NCBI GenBank assembly: GCA_020137815.1
Contig: CM035357.1
Span: forward strand, 6,123,549 to 6,187,548
Reading direction: 5' to 3'
DNA from: Hormiphora californensis
Taxonomy: Eukaryota; Ctenophora; Tentaculata; Cydippida; Pleurobrachiidae
DNA: 64,000 nt
The notes under the pieces were generated by a model, which saw only the letters and a program-made list of their open reading frames with translations, searched no databases and was not told where the DNA came from. Below are positions 1 to 11,400 of the stretch, in pieces; position 1 is the first letter of the stretch, and each line of letters opens with the position of its first letter. The translations under genes were made by a program, and so were the position numbers.

Positions 1-799
1 TAAATCGGAGTTCTGAGACCGCCTGTATATCATTAAAACACTACTACAGCTTGATGTGACACTAATTACAGGTGGTCGACTAAACAGGGGGTAGTTGTTG
101 TTGTGCTATCTGAGGGCTAATTGTTTTGTGCCGGAAGTGTGGTAGATCGTGTGATCTAACTGTTCCATATATACCACCCCGTACAATTCTGTGTAATTTG
201 CCTGAATACCATAATATTGTTTATCATATCTTTTGAATCCATTTGAGAATTAAATTTTTAGATGGAGGTGTCGGCCTGAAATTTACCTTCATCTTAAACA
301 CCCCTAGATGATATAAACAAGGAATAATTTAATTAGAAATAATTTACCTAATTGTAACACAGATGGGTGTGTCCAGATACTCAACCTTTCCAATCATTAC
401 ATTGCTGGCCTCTGTATCCGGGGGTAGTCGTCTCAAGAAATGCTGCTTCATCTGTAGATTGGGGGAGGATGTATTAGTTATTGTAGAGTTAAAGTTAACT
501 GATATAGAGTGGAGGGAAGGTAGAATTGCTTTCTGTTAAGCCGGACAAAGCTTTAAAAGAACTGCGGTTAAAGACCTAACCACCAATTACTGGTTTAGAA
601 TTGTCTATCATCCTTTACTTTACTCAGTCTTTCTTTTGTTCATTCACTTTTGCCAACAGTTTGAGCCAGTTTGTTACTGTTTTCCCTGGCTGATTGAATG
701 TCTGTATCATGGCATTAACCATTTATTCCTTATTTCGCATAATAACACGATTGTCTGTTGAATAGCGAACATATTTAAAACACGCCCTAGAATAAAATC
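1..799. other. Non-coding flank upstream of the 7TM gene
   Basis: I find no open frame bounded by credible splice sites and no RNA gene here. It is ordinary AT-rich sequence. The opening bases resemble the TAAATCGG end of the pogo-like MITEs found elsewhere in the window, but too little is present to call an element. The promoter of the gene starting at 800 should lie here; I could not pick out a specific core element. Confidence 0.4.
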
Positions 800-3700
800 A
801 TGGAAGACAATACTTCGCTTTGTCAAGGTACTTATAACTGTATTTTATAATTAATGTCATCCACCATGGAGAGATTGCTAACCACATTCAATCAATTGAT
901 AAAATATAGATGTTTCCCATTTCAGAGGTATCAAATATAACAACAATATCTCCCGATGGCTCGATACCAGCTCTTGATGTTCTACTCGCGGTGATATCCT
1001 TTGTACTAGGTTAGTTAAATTTTTAATTTGAACCGTACAAGATGGGTTGTGATTCGATTCCATTTTCATGGCTTGTACACATGTTTTGAACTACATGTTT
1101 TATTACAGAACTAAATTACCACATTATTTTCTAGGTGTTTTTGGAACGGTCGCTAACTCCTACATTGCTTTTGTGATATCAAGCAGTCCTAAACCTATAG
1201 TAAGTTCACACTCTTTCTATCAAACCAATACACGTTGAGAAAGCTTGTTTCGACCACTCAATAGCTGGTATTAATAAACGGGGATTCGCGGATTCGCGGA
1301 TAATGTCCCGGATCGCGGATAAAATCGCGGATAATTAATCCCGGATTGGATCGCGGATCGCGGATAAGTAATCACGGATTGCGGATCGGGGATAAGTGAT
1401 CGCGGATTGCGGATTGCGGATTGCGGATCGCGGATTGCGGATTGCGGATCGCGGATTGCGGGTCGCGGATTGCGGATCGCGGATAAGTAATCGCGGATTG
1501 CGGATCGCGGATTGCGGATCGCGGATCGCGGATAAGTAATCGCGGATTGCGGATCGCGGATAAGTAATTGCGGATTGCGGATTGCGGATCGCGGATAAGT
1601 AATCGCGGATTGCGGATCGCGGATAAGTAATCGCGGATTGCGGATCGCGGATTGCGGATCGCGGATAAGTAATCGCGGATTGCGGATCGCGGATAAGTAA
1701 TCGCGGATTGCGGATCGCGGATAAGTAATCGCGGATTGCGGATTGCGGATCGCGGATAAGTAATCGCGGATTGCGGATCGCGGATAAGTAATCGCGGATT
1801 GCGGATAAGTAATCGCGGATCGCGGATAAAAAATCGCGGATAAAAAATCGCGGATAAAAAATCGTGGATAAAAAATTGCGGATAACAAATCGCGGATAAC
1901 AAATCGCGGATAAAAAATCGCGGATAACGTTTTTATCTCTTTTTAGGCAACTTGTGGTCATTCTTAGGTGATTTTGATCGATTCCAGGTCATTTTGCTCA
2001 TTTCTATGTCAATTTGGCCATTTCTGTACCATTTCTTGGCCACGTTGGTCAATTCTAGTTCATTTCCAGGTCATTCCTGTATATAGTTCATTGTGCTAGA
2101 CCATTTTCGTGTGGATTTGGATGGTTCTGGGACACTTTGGTCAATTACGAGTAATTTATGTGTATATTTGGATACTTTTAGGACTCTAATGTGACCGAAG
2201 TGTCCTAGAACCATCTAAATCCACACGAAAATGGTCTAGCACAATGCACTATATACAGGAATGACCTGGAAATGAACTAGAATTGACCAACGTGGCCAAG
2301 AAATGGTACAGAAATGGCCAAATTGACATAGAAATGAGCAAAATGACCTGGAATCGATCAAAATCACCTGAGAATGACCACAAATTACCTAAAAAGAGAT
2401 AAAAACGTTATCCGCGATTTGTTATCCGCAATTTTTTATCCACGATTTTTTATCCGCGATTTTTTATCCGCGATTTTTTATCCGCGATTTTTTATCCGCG
2501 ATCCGCAATCCGCGATTACTTATCCGCAATCCGCGATTACTTATCCGCGATTACTTATCCGCGATCCGCAATCCGCTATTACTTATCCGCGATCCGCAAT
2601 CCGCAATCCGCGATTACTTATCCGCGATCCGCAATCCGCGATTACTTATCCGCGATCCGCAATCCGCGATTACTTATCCGCGATCCGCAATCCGCGATCC
2701 GCAATCCGCGATTACTTATCCGCGATCCGCAATCCGCGATTACTTATCCGCGATCCGCAATCCGCAATCCGCGATTACTTATCCGCGATCCGCAATCCGC
2801 GATTACTTATCCGCGATCCGCAATCCGCGATCCGCAATCCGCGATCCGCAATCCGCGATTACTTATCCGCGATCCGCGATCCGCAATCCGCGATCCGCAA
2901 TCCGCAATCCGCGATCCGCAATCCGCAATCCGCGATCACTTATCCCCGATCCGCAATCCGTGATTACTTATCCGCGATCCGCGATCCAATCCGGGATTAA
3001 TTATCCGCGATTTTATCCGCGATCCGGGACATTATCCGCGAATCCGCGAATCCCCGTTTATTAAAGTGAGAGTGGACCGAATCAGAATTGGACAAATTTG
3101 TTGTAGGTAGTAGAGATTAGCTTTCTGAGCATTTTGCGTTTTTGCCGCTCAAAATCGACCCACCCATCACTGAGATATTTTTGTTATGTTGGGAGAATTC
3201 CTGCTGGATCAGTATTTATCAAACAGGATAGAAACAATCCTTGTGTTTTACTAACACATTCTTTAAATTCTTAATATTCTGGCTTCCATTGCCCTGCTTC
3301 TGTGCATGGACATGTCAACCTCACTGCTTATATTCATAATGTGTTAGTAAAAAACCACGATTGTTTCTATTCTGTTTTATACATACTGATTAAACAGGAG
3401 TTCTCCCAACATAACAAAAATATCTCAGTGATGAGTGGGTCGATTTTGAGCGGCAAAAACGCAAAATGCTCAGAAAGCTAATCTCTACTACCTACAACAA
3501 ACTTGTCCAATTCTGATTCGGTCCACTCTCACTTTAATACCAGCTATAATAACAGTAAATACATCGGTGAGCAGATCACTGGTGTGTTTACTGTGTGTGA
3601 TCATGAGCCCCCTAACAATACTTTGTTACAGAAGCAGACGACATCTTTGTTCCTCAGTATGGCAATTACTGATGGTATAGGAGGGATCTGTAACATATAC

Positions 3701-4779
3701 CTGGGCTGTATGATGTTACTGAAAACTACAACACCACCCGTTCCGGAGGTAACAAGGACTAGAAATATCGAGTAGCCCCCAAGTTCTTATAATTCTGTCT
3801 CATAATACAGGTGTTTTGTTTTTCTTTGGTGAAAAATATTCATTATGTTATAGTGTGAAATAATTATGACGTCATCAAAACATTATGTAAATTCATGTTT
3901 TCAGGTGATTGCCTATGTGATGGGGATCCTGTTTAATACCATTGCCATGACAACACCTCTCCTACAATGTCTTATCTCCACAGCCCGATTACTAGGTAAC
4001 ACACTTGTCAACTGTAAAATATTTCCTTTTATTTCCAAATTCGAAAGAGAAAATATAGATTGTTGGAAAACTGAGATACCAAACTAAACGTTTTAAACCC
4101 TATATCTCCCACACCAGGAACGTTCTGTACAGCGATCTACAAACACCCCACCACACAACGTGTCCTCTGTCTCCTACACTTCACCTCATGGACCGTCACC
4201 ACACTCGTCAACATTTATCTGCCCATAAAGTTCCATTACGTCAACAAAAAACCTTACCCGGACGTCTACTTAGGAGGCGAGTTTCGGGCTCTGTACTATG
4301 GCTACGTTTCAATTCTCGTTTATTCAATGATAACAATTCCTATGATGAGCATAGCTGTAGCAATGAAGTTGGCCTACCTGAGGTGCTACCTAAACTTTGC
4401 TACTAAACGACAAGATAAACGACTCCGAGCAACTATCATGGTGCTGTTTTTTGCATTTTTCTACTTCATCTTCTACTTATACACGGCTATCTTCTACGCA
4501 TTACCCCTTGTTCCTTATTGTAACTTTGTCAAACCTGCCTCCCTAACCCAGGGCATGTATTGGTTATCACAGAACAATCAGAGAGTTGTTTACTACCTTC
4601 ACTGGTGGTTTTATTTCAGTATTTTCAGCTGCAGCTCCGTGAATTGTGTGGTTCATTTTGTGTGTAATAGCATGATAAAGAAACATTGGCGGACCAGGGT
4701 ACTGGGACGGGTGTGGAGGAAGAAGGATAAGCGGTTAAATGTGGTTATACAGATGGCACAGATGGATATAGATGATTGA
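800..4779 (+). CDS. Divergent rhodopsin-type 7TM receptor (GPCR-like), 348 aa, six exons
   Basis: Exons are 800-827, 926-1009, 1135-1199, 3632-3748, 3905-3995 and 4118-4779; every join keeps phase and every intron is GT-AG. The protein starts MEDNTSLCQEVSNITT, a short N-glycosylatable ectodomain, followed by seven hydrophobic segments. TM1 contains the conserved-type Asn (GTVANSYIAF) and TM2 the conserved-type Asp (SMAITDGIGG). TM7 runs SSVNCVVHF then CNSMIKKHWR, in the place of NPxxY and basic helix 8. The DRY motif at the end of TM3 is not recognisable (ISTARLLG occupies that place), so coupling is uncertain. Length and topology fit class A receptors; the ligand cannot be guessed. Intron 3 is swollen to 2.4 kb by two foldback elements. 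It could alternatively be a non-GPCR 7TM protein. Confidence 0.75.
1275..3060. mobile_element. Foldback element with TTAA target site (piggyBac-like), 1.79 kb
   Basis: Two long arms mirror each other around about 2166. The ends read TAAACGGGGATTCGCGG and its reverse complement, flanked by TTAA at 1271-1274 and 3061-3064. The outer part of each arm is a degenerate tandem of GCGGAT-type hexamers with occasional TAAGTAATC spacers. The inner part is unique sequence mirrored on the other side. TTAA target duplication is typical of piggyBac elements; no transposase is present. The long frames across it (IRDYLSAIRNP repeats) are only translations of the hexamer repeat. Confidence 0.8.
3065..3533. 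mobile_element. Second TTAA-flanked foldback MITE abutting the first
   Basis: Terminal inverted repeats start AGTGAGAGTGGACCGAATC and end with the complement. TTAA lies at 3061-3064, shared with the preceding element, and at 3534-3537. The arms include a mirrored stretch around TCACTGAGATATTTTTG. A related copy lies at 52832-53199 and a solo terminal fragment at 21096-21131. There is no coding capacity. Confidence 0.85.
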
Positions 4780-4930
4780 ACTGATGTTTTTACTCCGTTT
4801 TTATATTTTACGTTTAAATTCTTTGAATCTCTATTTTAATTTGGAAATGAGCGTTGAAGTGACCGTTGATTCAGCGTGTTGGTAAGTCTCTAGTTCCCTA
4901 GTCCAAATAGTAGTAGTGTAGTAGCAAATA

Positions 4931-5102
4931 CAGTTGGACCCCGATTTAACGGCACCCTTGGGGGAAAGGGTTTTGTCCGTTAAATCGGGGTGTCCGCTAA
5001 ATCGGGGTCAAATATTGTTAATTTTCTATATTGGGGGAAGATTATGCTGCCGTTAAATCGGGGTGCCGCTAAATCGGGGGCCGTTAAATCGGGGTCCGAC
5101 TG
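4931..5102. mobile_element. pogo/Tigger-like MITE, copy 1
   Basis: It begins CAGTTGGACCCCGATTTA and ends TAAATCGGGGTCCGACTG, flanked by TA on both sides. Inside, the TAAATCGGGGT motif recurs several times in inverted pairs. CAG-initiated inverted repeats with a TA target are typical of the pogo/Tigger branch of Tc1/mariner. Related copies lie at 8601, 10730, 42653 and 54889. Confidence 0.8.
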
Positions 5103-5141
5103 TAGTAAAACAAAATGAACAATAAAATAAATAATGAAATT

Positions 5142-5773
5142 GGGGGGGGGGGGGGGGGTCCAGCCCTAAAAAAAGCTAAAGGTACCCTGATTTTGGTCGA
5201 TTGCTTTTTTATGTTGGCTTTTTTTAGCTTTTTTTAGCTTTTTTTAGCCCTACTTTTCAGCATTCATCTTGACACTTTTCCATTAAATTTTCATCCTTCC
5301 GGACGTCTATTGACTGCATTTGTTCATTTCCTGCACATTTTTTTACCATAATCTACCGTTTATGTCCATACATAGCAATTTCTGTATCCACCCCTACTGC
5401 CATTTTCTGGAGACATTTTTTCGATAAAAATATTATTCAAATTTGATAAAAATAGTTTTAAAAAAGTTCAAAAAACGTTATAAAACGTTATAATAAAAGT
5501 TTAAAAAATTTGGCGTCAGCGGGATTCGAACCTATATATATGAATCCACTAAAAACTCAATTTTAGCTTTTTTTTTAGCTTTTTTTAGCTTTTTTTAGCC
5601 TAAAAAAAGCTAAAAAAAAGCTAAAAAAAGCTAATAAAAGCTAAAAAAAGCTAAAAAAAGGCTGAAAAAAGCTAAAAAAAGCTAAAAAAAGCTAAAAAAG
5701 CTAAAAAAAGCTAAAGGTACCCTGATTTTGGCCGATAGCTTAGCTTTTTTTAGGGCTGGACCCCCCCCCCCCC
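5142..5773. mobile_element. Foldback element bounded by a G run and a C run
   Basis: It opens with 17 G followed by TCCAGCCCTAAAAAAAGCT and closes with AGCTTTTTTTAGGGCTGGA followed by 13 C. GAAATT flanks both sides and may be the target duplication. The interior is an expanded AGCTTTTTTT repeat plus two copies of the core TACCCTGATTTTGG. The same core, in reverse, is in the element at 8852, so the two are one family with different repeat fillings. It ends 22 bp from a minus-strand exon. Confidence 0.65.
5511..5532 (-). other. tRNA 3'-half-like fragment
   Basis: On the minus strand this reads GGTTCGAATCCCGC followed by TGACGCCA, which looks like the T loop, 3' T stem and 3' acceptor of a tRNA. 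The 5' T-stem bases and the rest of the cloverleaf are absent. It is not a gene and may be a tRNA- or SINE-derived fragment inside the surrounding foldback element. Confidence 0.35.
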
Positions 5774-5795
5774 GAAATTAAAATGATTCACATAC

Positions 5796-6345
5796 CAGTT
5801 CCTGTTCAGAGTTGGTCCTGGAATGTTCCCGACTAGGGGATGGAGATATGTCAGGTGTGAGCCCCTCTTGTATCTTCGCCAATCCAACGCCTAGAGAAAT
5901 AAGATATCATTGTGATAGATCCTTAGTGAAAGAAACAGCAGATAGTTTCCAAATTGATATTTAATTGCTGGGCTGGGCTCTCTTGGAATAACGTCAACTT
6001 ATCATTGTAAAGCACGTAGCTACGAACGAAATACGATCTCTAAGACTTTGAAATTTCTAAAAGATTGAGAAGTGTATTAAACTCTCGCTGACAAAGCTGG
6101 GATACTCCCCGGATACTTATTCTAACACGTCTGTAATCAGACCAATACAGAGCTCTGCATGGGCAACTTACAAACCTAACTTAACTCACCGTTTTTAGCT
6201 TTGCTCCTCTTGTAACGTAATTTAAGGGGTGTATCATGTGTGTGCTCTCCAGTGTGGATATGCCGTTTGAGTAGAAGACCTCTGAGTTGTCCAGCAACTT
6301 CACTCGTTATGATGGCCCGTGAAACTAGTCTGTCCAGTGTCATCT
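5796..6345 (-). CDS. Two minus-strand exons of an unidentified gene, weakly like an SLC4 cytoplasmic-domain segment (partial)
   Basis: Exon 6190-6345 (acceptor CCCTCAG, donor GTGAGT) joins in phase to exon 5796-5890 (acceptor CTCTAG, donor GTATGT). The product contains TLDRLVSRAIITSEVAGQL, then LLLKRHIHTGEH, a basic stretch, and a Ser-rich end with SPSPSREHSRTNSEQEL. The helix leading into L-L-K-R-H-x-H resembles the segment of SLC4 bicarbonate transporters that ends in (L/M)KRHHHQNE; this is recognition from memory and weak. The acceptor plus the first codons are also duplicated at about 6404-6440. A further exon could end at 7049 (GTAAGT donor, in phase). No continuation is found between 4780 and 5796. 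A plus-strand SLC4 membrane-domain gene starts 2 kb away and lacks such a domain. Confidence 0.5.
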
Positions 6346-7546
6346 CTGAGGGGGGGGGGGGGTGAAGGGGTAATGAGGTAAAGGGGTAATGAGGTAAAGG
6401 ATTAATGAGGTAGACCCGTGAAACTAGTCGGTCAAGCGTCATCTCTGGGGATGGGGGGGTGGTTGGTTGGTTGGTTGGTTTTGCTGTACCTCGCACTGCA
6501 AATCACTTTCGTGACGCCTGGCTCAAATGGTACCGTCGTATCCGTCTGTCGTCGGTGTCATTGTCTTGAGCATAGATCACTAATGTTTCAGGTCTGTCAT
6601 TGTAGAGCTAGGACACTTCCCACTTTCCCGCACGAATATTGCAGTGTTGGCAGACGGCCGCACTCTTTGCGTTACCGGCACAACTCACTCTGCTCGATAG
6701 GTCCGGTGTTCAGTGCCTAACTAGAGAACAGATAGAATAGGAACAGAGCTAAACAGAGTTTTAGGCAGACATTGCGTATAATTTAATGCAACAAGTTGAT
6801 GAATGAATGACAGTTGAAACAGCGGGTAAATGAATTGGGATACAATTGTGGACTGTGGAAATGAAAGACATTGATTTTTATACGGTTTGAGTGGTTGTGC
6901 AAGGTGATGAATTTTAAGTGAGCGTTGATCAGTGTGAGCGAGTATTGGTGAGCGGAATGTACGTGCATTAATACTACGACTTGTTGAGTGAGCGTTTTAG
7001 TATCGGGGCTTTATATTTGTGAACAACAAACAAGACAGACTGACTTACGTCCTTGATAGATGTGGTGGGTACCGTGGCGAGGATGGTAGGTGTGTCGCTG
7101 TGATGATGCCTTTGGTTGTCGAATTGGAAGTTAGATTATCGGTGGGAGTTTGATCATTGTTATCTCAATAAATAGTTTTAGGTAGTTTTGGGTAGTTCTT
7201 AGTATGTATACTAACAGACACACCAGGGGGGGGCACAAACCACATCTCGTTACTAATACAAGGTGACAAAAGCTTTGTCCCCTTGCTGTGGCAAAGGACT
7301 GAGGGGAGTTAATGTACCCCCTCGTGAAGGTCACGTGTTATTTTATCATGGTTAGGAGCTCTTGGCAACCGCTCTCATCAAACCAATCAGCTAGGATGCT
7401 AAACTGAAAACTGAACTGCAGTGTTATTACTTATTATGGCTCATTGCTCGACCTTTTTCATTTTTGATTGATGGAACTTCGTGTATCCGGGGGAGGGGGA
7501 TTAATAGACAAGGGAGAGTAGTCTGTTACGTGGGCTGATCTCCCGG

Positions 7547-7726
7547 TGCCTACCAGATAGCAGCCGTGATCTCTCGCTCGGGCAATGGGCAGTTAGAAAA
7601 GAATGCTTGATGCCCGCAAATACTCCTTTTCCCCTATAACATTGCGATAGCAAACGTGCGCCTCAAGCATTCTTTTCTAACTGCCCATTACCCGAGCAAG
7701 AGATCACGCCTGCTATCTGATAGGCA
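7547..7726. mobile_element. Short inverted-repeat MITE
   Basis: The ends TGCCTACCAGATAGCAG and CTGCTATCTGATAGGCA mirror each other, and the match continues through TTAGAAAAGAATGCTTGA. The arms are about 70 bp with a short loop. No clear target duplication is visible. Confidence 0.65.
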
Positions 7727-7731
7727 TTGAG

Positions 7732-7733
7732 AT

Positions 7734-7811
<78 letters not shown>

Positions 7812-8017
7812 GAGAGAAAGATGGAGAGAGTGGGTGACTGAGAGAGAGCAAATCAATCCTTCGTAGCGTTATAACTGCCCATTACCCGAGCCAATATAAG
7901 TTATCACAAGAGAGAGATAGCTCAGGGTGACCGATAGAGCAAAAAGTATAACTGCCCATTATAGCTGAGCTGTTGGTTATTGTATTGTGGAGTCAGAGGG
8001 TCAGAGGGTCAGAGGAG

Positions 8018-8111
<94 letters not shown>

Positions 8112-8245
8112 GGAGAAAGAGAGAGAGAGAGAGAGAGAGATATAGAGAGAGAGAAAGATGGAGAGAGTGGGTGACTGAGAGAGAGCAAATCAATCCTTCG
8201 TAGCGTTATAACTGCCCATTACCCGAGCCAATATAAGTTATCACA
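7732..8245. repeat. GA microsatellites with a duplicated flanking block
   Basis: Two long (GA)n tracts, 7737-7825 and 8022-8160, are each followed by the same roughly 100 bp block running from GAGAAAGATGGAGAGAGTG to AACTGCCCATTACCCGAGCC. The block therefore duplicated together with its GA tract. Frames across it are low-complexity RE/LS repeats and not genes. Confidence 0.8.
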
Positions 8246-8449
8246 ATATAGTAAGTTCAATAGTTGGATTGCCAGTTTTTGTTGCGATTGCATTCAGTCT
8301 CTTCTGTTTCACTGATACCAACAAGACTTATTCTATTCTCCTAACTTAGACCCGGGTTTATAATGAATATATAAATTTTAGTAGTATGTTCTAATTCATA
8401 TTTTAATATTAGCAGAGATTAACTCAACACGGTAAGAGATTATCAAGCG

Positions 8450-11400
8450 ATGGGGATGATAAGATTCCTAGTCTTCGCTGCTTCATTGTGGGGGACAGCT
8501 GTTCTCACAGGTTGGTTAGTTTCATGAATACTTGATACGAAGTTATCATGGGAGACGGACGCTAGGTCTAACGCCTAGGTCTCATCGGACTTTAAATATA
8601 CAGTCGGACCCCGATTTAGTGGCATCCTCGGGGGAAAATAATCCTGCCACTAAATCGGGGTGCCACTAAATCGGGGTCAAATAATGTTAATTTCCTATAT
8701 CGGGGGAAAAAAATCCTGCCACTAAATCGGGGTGCCACTAAATCGGGGGCCACTAAATCGGGGTCTGACTGTAATACCTTTTTGATCAAAATACAGAGAG
8801 GACTCATGTGTACCAAGTCTAAAACAGAAGAACTCTATGTCAACTAAGTCTGGGGGGGGGGGGGGGGTTCAACCTAAAAATTTCGATTTCGATTTGCCAA
8901 AATCAGGGTATCGTTCGAAATTTGGGGGGGGGGGGTTCAACCTAAAAATTTCCATTTCCATTTGCCAAAATCCGGGTATCGATGGAAATTTTTAGAAATT
9001 TTTAGAAATTTTTAGAAGTTTTTAGAAATTTTTAGAAGTTTTTAGTACTAAAAATTTCCAAAAATTTCTAAAAATTTCCAAAAATTTCCATTAATTTCCA
9101 AAAATTTCTAAAAATTTCTAAAAATTTCCAAAAATTTCCATTGACCAAGAAAAGAAAAATTAACAAAAACTTGAAAATATATAAACACAGTTGTCGAAGA
9201 ACTGGTTCCTTTTCCTTACCTCTTGTGACAACTGAGCATCAATAAGTTATTATATGATTAGATGACTGGTTAAAATGGTCTATTACTTTTTAGTGCACGA
9301 GGCCGAAGGCCGAGTGCTCTAAATACAACATATAAAATGATTTAACAGAGACCATGTACGAGGTCTACGTGGTCGGTGGTTATCAGATTGGAGGAGGGGT
9401 TGTCATGGAGGCACTTCTGCACCCAATCCAGTCAGCCCTCTTTACAATGTGCTTAGCATTCTATGCCTTAACTTATCATAACCCTCAACCCAAGGTATTC
9501 TACACAAACAAAACAAACAAACAAACAAACAAACAAACAAACAAACAAACAAACAAACAAACAAACCAGGTACATAACTTGTGATATTTTCAATCCTTGC
9601 CAATGTCCCGAATGAAGGACCCCATAAATTCAGCTCCTCCCTTTCAGGACTTATCTGGCTGTTTTCTATCAACAGGATTCGTGATGACCCTGATGTCCCT
9701 AGTGTCCTGTCAACCCCTCATCTTATCCTCTCCCTCCCTGGTACCCGCCCTCTGGGAGAGGGCCCTGTTTGATCTAGTGGAGGATGTGGACGTCTCCTTT
9801 TCCAGGGTCCGATCCATCACTGGTGAGATATAGAGGCTATTAGGGGGCCCGGCTATTATAAATGGCCGTTAGTGGTGCTCAGATTGGAGATCTGAGGTCA
9901 AAGTATGTCTCAAATACTGATACAGCCGGTAAAATAAACTGTTCTCGTGATGAAATTTCATAGATTGGGTACGTGTTTCTAAAGTATTGAAGTGTCAGTT
10001 CTGGAACGATATCAATAGCAGCCACTAATTAATTATTATTCCTCCTAGGTATTAGTGGAGGAGTATTCATCTTGATATTCTCTCTCACCTCTATCCTCTC
10101 AATGTCCACCTATCTGACACCATTTGTATACGAGATCCTGCTCTGCTCCCTTCCTGTAACCATGGTAATCATGGTGATAATCTACCTGCCTCTCAACCTT
10201 CCCTCTCTCTTCTTCCTACTGGCTAGTTTGGTGTTCCTAGCCATCTGGAGGTCCATCTATAACAGCACGGCACTAACAAAGAAGGTGTGTTGTTATTATC
10301 TGCATAGAGACTGATTTCCAAAATTGTAAAAAACAATTATGTGTTGTTTCTTTATCTAAAACAAATTCATAGTTTTGTGACAAAATCCTTCCCATGATAC
10401 CCATCTGTATCTTAAACACGCCCCCCCCCCCCCTAGGTTCGAGGGGTCCTGAGAGTCTGTAACGTGTCTCTACTGGCTGGTCTAGCAGCAATGTCTATAT
10501 TCCTGATACCATCTCTCTCCCACCCTCCCTCTTTGTGGCCCTCAGGGGATAGTAATGATGTTGGGCCTGGTAACGTTACCATTTCTACCTTCCCGGTCAG
10601 CCTTACACCCGTTTTCATAGGACTAGCTACAGGTATTTTTACTGCAGGCCCCAATTGTTTCATCTATATCACCAAATGATTTGCATATTAATTTTGGTCT
10701 TTCGGGGGCTGAACCTTGAATTCTTCATACAGTCGGACCCCGATTTACTGGACCCCGATTTACCGGGACGATAAAATTCCCCCAATCTAGGAAATTAACG
10801 GTAATTGACCCCGATTTACCGGTCAAAACCCTTTCCCCCGAGTATCCCGGTAAATCGGGGTCCGACTGTACTTTGTTTTTATTTGTGTAGCGCGGACACA
10901 GGCGACTCCAGCTGAACCTGTGATGTTATACCATTGGGTGTTAGTATGTATCTCTCAATTTACCTGGCTATCTCATCAGTATTAACGAATCTCTACCTCC
11001 CAGGTTTGGCATTTTCACTTGTTGTGGTACTACAGTTTGGAGTGGTATTCAATTGGCTGATCCAACCTAAACACAAGATACGGAGAGCTCATGGGCGATA
11101 TATGGATGCAGTGATGTTAGCCATTGCTCTTATTGTTTCAGGTGACAACTTATAGGACACAGGATTATAGTAATGATATTTAGCGTGACAAATATCAAAT
11201 AACAATGTGTCATAATCATGACATGTCATATACCATCCACAACTAGCTTGATCCTATAAATTAGTCTACATAATAGGGTGGTGCTACAGGCACATCAAAA
11301 CAACCCCCCCCCTCGACCTGTCCAGGTGTATTTAATTTCCCGTTCATGGCTGCTGATCCCATCCTAACACCTGCCCTTCTCTCTCTGCTGTCCGTACCGG

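Larger units (their letters stand above)
6346..8449. other. Intergenic, repeat-rich stretch
   Basis: It contains GGTT repeats near 6466-6480, a MITE at 7547, the GA tracts at 7732-8160, and ordinary sequence between. I see no exon pair that keeps phase on the plus strand. On the minus strand only a possible exon ending at 7049 is worth testing. Confidence 0.4.

Noticed and set aside
1271-1961. Long frames of IRDYLSAIRNP-type repeats on both strands, also at 2374-3000
   Set aside because: They are translations of the hexamer repeat inside a palindromic transposon, present in several frames at once and without splice context.
10886-11003. An extra SLC4-like exon starting after TTTGTGTAG at 10890
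   Set aside because: It enters in the right phase but hits a stop (CAG TAT TAA). Skipping to the acceptor at 11003 gives a continuous membrane helix in phase.
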